From contig JAHJLV010000017.1 in NCBI GenBank assembly GCA_018821535.1, positions 1-64,000 on the forward strand: a DNA stretch of 64,000 nucleotides, given 5' to 3'. Shown here in pieces: positions 62,554 through 64,000 of the stretch; the stretch's first letter is position 1, and the number at the start of each line of letters is the position of its first letter. A program made the translations under genes and the position numbers. This DNA comes from Pseudomonadota bacterium (GTDB lineage Bacteria > Desulfobacterota > Desulfobacteria > Desulfobacterales > Desulfobacteraceae). Under the pieces are notes generated by a model. It was not told where the DNA came from, searched no databases, and saw nothing but the letters and a program-made list of their open reading frames with translations.

Positions 62554-63207
62554 ATGAAAATTTATGCAGTAGCAGATATTCATGGGAAACCCGAATATAT
62601 TCAGCAGATCCATGATGAAATTTCACAAAACAAACCGGATGTGCTGATCATTGCAGGAGATATCACCCATTATTTTGATTCGCGCAAAGCCATTAAACAA
62701 CTCAAGGATATCAAAATTCCTGTGTTTGCCATCCGGGGGAACTGGGATTTCAAGGTTGTTGAAAATATTATCCGTCGCCAGGCAAATATGCAGTTGCTCA
62801 CCCCGACCCCTGTTGACCATGAAACACTGAATCTTATCGGATTCAATGGTACCTTTTTTCTGCCCTTTCTTTCAAAAATCTGTATCATGGAAAAACGACT
62901 GATCAATTTTGCAGCGCCGCTGATCACAAAAGACACCATTGTCGTTGCTCACCCGCCGCCAAGAGGGATTCTGGACCAGGTGGCAGGAAAATACAGTGCC
63001 GGAAGCTTTGGTCTTAAAAAACTGATCCAGACCCATTCTCCGTTAATGGTGCTGTGCGGTCATATTCATGAACAATCCGGCTATCAATATTATAAAAATA
63101 CACTGGTTGTGAACTGTGCAATGAATAAAACCTGTGGCGGGGCCATCATAGAGTATGATAAAGCTGTAACTGGCAGAAAACTTACAGTGAACATGATAAC
63201 AACTTAA
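62554..63207 (+). CDS. Calcineurin-like metallophosphoesterase
   Basis: A 217-residue phosphoesterase with the metal motifs in order: ADIHG (DxH), AGDITH (GD), RGNWD (GNxD-type), VAHPPP (H) and CGHIHE (GHxH). The compact length places it near the YfcE/UPF0046 types. The substrate is unknown. TAGGATG precedes ATG 62554. The preceding 195 bases hold no gene. CooT follows after 29 bases. Confidence 0.85.
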   Translation: MKIYAVADIHGKPEYIQQIHDEISQNKPDVLIIAGDITHYFDSRKAIKQLKDIKIPVFAIRGNWDFKVVENIIRRQANMQLLTPTPVDHETLNLIGFNGTFFLPFLSKICIMEKRLINFAAPLITKDTIVVAHPPPRGILDQVAGKYSAGSFGLKKLIQTHSPLMVLCGHIHEQSGYQYYKNTLVVNCAMNKTCGGAIIEYDKAVTGRKLTVNMITT

Positions 63208-63236
63208 CGATAAAAACAAGGCAGGGAAAATAAAAT

Positions 63237-63428
63237 ATGTGTGAATCCAATGTGTTTTTGAAAAAAGGCCAGGATGAAGAGCTGATCATGGAAAATGTAG
63301 CCGCCATCAGTCCCGTGCGTGAGGGCGTTTTTTTACTTAAGGGACTTTTAGGCGAAAGCATGGAAGTAAACGCCATTATTGAAGATATTAATCTTATGGG
63401 ACATAAAATAACACTCAAAGCCCTGTAA
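63237..63428 (+). CDS. cooT: CooT-family nickel-binding protein
   Basis: A 63-residue protein. The N-terminal MCESNVFL with Cys2, and the Sm-like strands IMENVAAISPVREGVFLLKGLLGE and INLMGHKITL, match the CooT family (about 60-68 residues). CooT binds Ni(II) through its Cys2 and helps to mature CO dehydrogenase in Rhodospirillum. Here no CODH gene is nearby, so its client is unknown. The stop overlaps the next ATG as TAATG. Confidence 0.8.
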   Translation: MCESNVFLKKGQDEELIMENVAAISPVREGVFLLKGLLGESMEVNAIIEDINLMGHKITLKAL

Positions 63429-63985
63429 TGAAAAAATTTTCAGATTATCTTCAGGCCATTGCCCGGACCAATCACCCGGGCAATGGCCTGAAGACCCAAT
63501 GGTTGTTTTACTGCGGCATGCTGTTTCTAAGCCGGGATAAATGGTGGGGTGATTTCAGGCATCGCCCTTCCAGGCATGAAGGAATCGACATCTGCTGGCA
63601 CAGGAATGAACAAACACATGAGGTTCACGGATTTACACCCGAGACCCGGATACCTGCCATGGAAAACGGAACTGTAGTCAATATCTGTGATGATTTTTTA
63701 GGCCGGACACTTGTTGTGAAACAAAAAATTCCGGAAGCTTCAGAATTTAAGATTATTTTTACATATGCCCATATTGTTCCTGAAGCAAACATCTTAATCG
63801 GGCAGCAGATTAAAAAGGACCAGGTGATTGCAACCGTCTGTGACACACAAAAAAATCCTCAGCTTGTGCCTCACCTGCATTTTTCGTGCTTTGAGATCAT
63901 CGAACCTGTCCCTGAAACCCGTCTGGACTGGAATGTGTTCACAGACCCGGAAAAAGTCAACATGATTTGCCCGGTTTTCTTATGA
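63428..63985 (+). CDS. M23/LytM-type peptidase-domain protein
   Basis: A 185-residue protein. The M23 metal site is visible as RHEGIDICW (HxGxD) and PHLHFSCF (HxH), with IPAMENGTVVNI and the LGRTLVVKQ and YAHI strands between. No signal peptide is predicted, which is odd for a murein endopeptidase and may mean an internal substrate or another route of export. Start ATG 63428 is coupled to CooT (TAATG) and its stop overlaps the next ATG (ATGA). Confidence 0.75.
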   Translation: MKKFSDYLQAIARTNHPGNGLKTQWLFYCGMLFLSRDKWWGDFRHRPSRHEGIDICWHRNEQTHEVHGFTPETRIPAMENGTVVNICDDFLGRTLVVKQKIPEASEFKIIFTYAHIVPEANILIGQQIKKDQVIATVCDTQKNPQLVPHLHFSCFEIIEPVPETRLDWNVFTDPEKVNMICPVFL

Positions 63986-64000
63986 AATACAAATTTTTAC
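63982..64000 (+). CDS. Start of the next gene, cut by the window edge
   Basis: ATG 63982 overlaps the peptidase stop as ATGA and opens a frame beginning MKYKFL, which runs off the window. The product cannot be named. Confidence 0.4.

Overview
This window is a stretch of bacterial chromosome of moderate GC. Its gene content fits an anaerobic, fatty-acid-degrading Desulfobacterota, most like the Desulfobacteraceae: many acyl-CoA dehydrogenases, heterodisulfide-reductase-like electron-transfer proteins, a flavodiiron protein, PEP-CTERM surface proteins and sigma-54 regulation. No sulfate-reduction gene lies in the window, so the taxonomic call is inference. I see no insertion sequence, prophage, CRISPR array or rRNA.

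Layout. 1-3.3 kb: a cut-off AMMECR1-domain fragment overlapping a large sigma-54 activator that seems to lack its N-terminal ATPase. 3.5-5.1 kb: a sigma-54 promoter driving a secreted dockerin protein and a cohesin-like PEP-CTERM protein. 5.1-9.6 kb: an exported thioredoxin-fold protein, then an STT3-type oligosaccharyltransferase overlapping a MurG-type glycosyltransferase. 9.6-13 kb: a 1122-residue secreted protein with a LamG domain and 15 six-cysteine modules, also behind a sigma-54 promoter. 13.4-17.6 kb: MarR regulator, acyl-CoA dehydrogenase and acyl-CoA ligase. 17.8-22.9 kb: a third sigma-54 promoter with a PEP-CTERM discoidin-like protein, a PilZ protein and an NtrC-type two-component system. 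23.1-24.6 kb: a porin remnant and a membrane transporter. 24.7-34.6 kb: a nine-gene beta-oxidation operon on the minus strand (thiolase, hydratase/dehydrogenase, thioesterase, EamA permease, three acyl-CoA dehydrogenases, SDR, possibly the transporter), divergent from an IclR regulator. 35.6-41 kb: an exported Cache/CheD-like protein, glycogen phosphorylase and an EAL/HDOD protein. 41-46.8 kb: a glycerol-3-phosphate dehydrogenase operon in which GlpC is replaced by HdrB-like and cytochrome b/c/FeS proteins. 47.2-51.4 kb: a small outer-membrane barrel and a chemoreceptor flanked by two decayed loci (a flavin-oxidoreductase remnant and an ABC efflux operon). 51.4-56 kb: flavodiiron protein, sensor kinase, small unknown protein, tRNA-Arg. 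56-64 kb: a plus-strand block with rpoH, a TPR lipoprotein, a second lipoprotein, Mrp, dGTPase-like HD protein, UPF0280, phosphoesterase, CooT and an M23 peptidase.

Two regulatory themes stand out. Three GG-N10-GC sigma-54 promoters sit before genes for secreted or surface proteins close to an NtrC-type two-component system, which suggests a local sigma-54 surface-protein regulon. The two separate fatty-acid loci share TATTTTGCATA half-sites arranged as perfect inverted repeats, which suggests one regulator controls both. The strongest candidates for undescribed biology are the cohesin/dockerin PEP-CTERM pair, the 15-module Cys-rich protein, the exported CheD-like protein and the heme-containing GlpC replacement.
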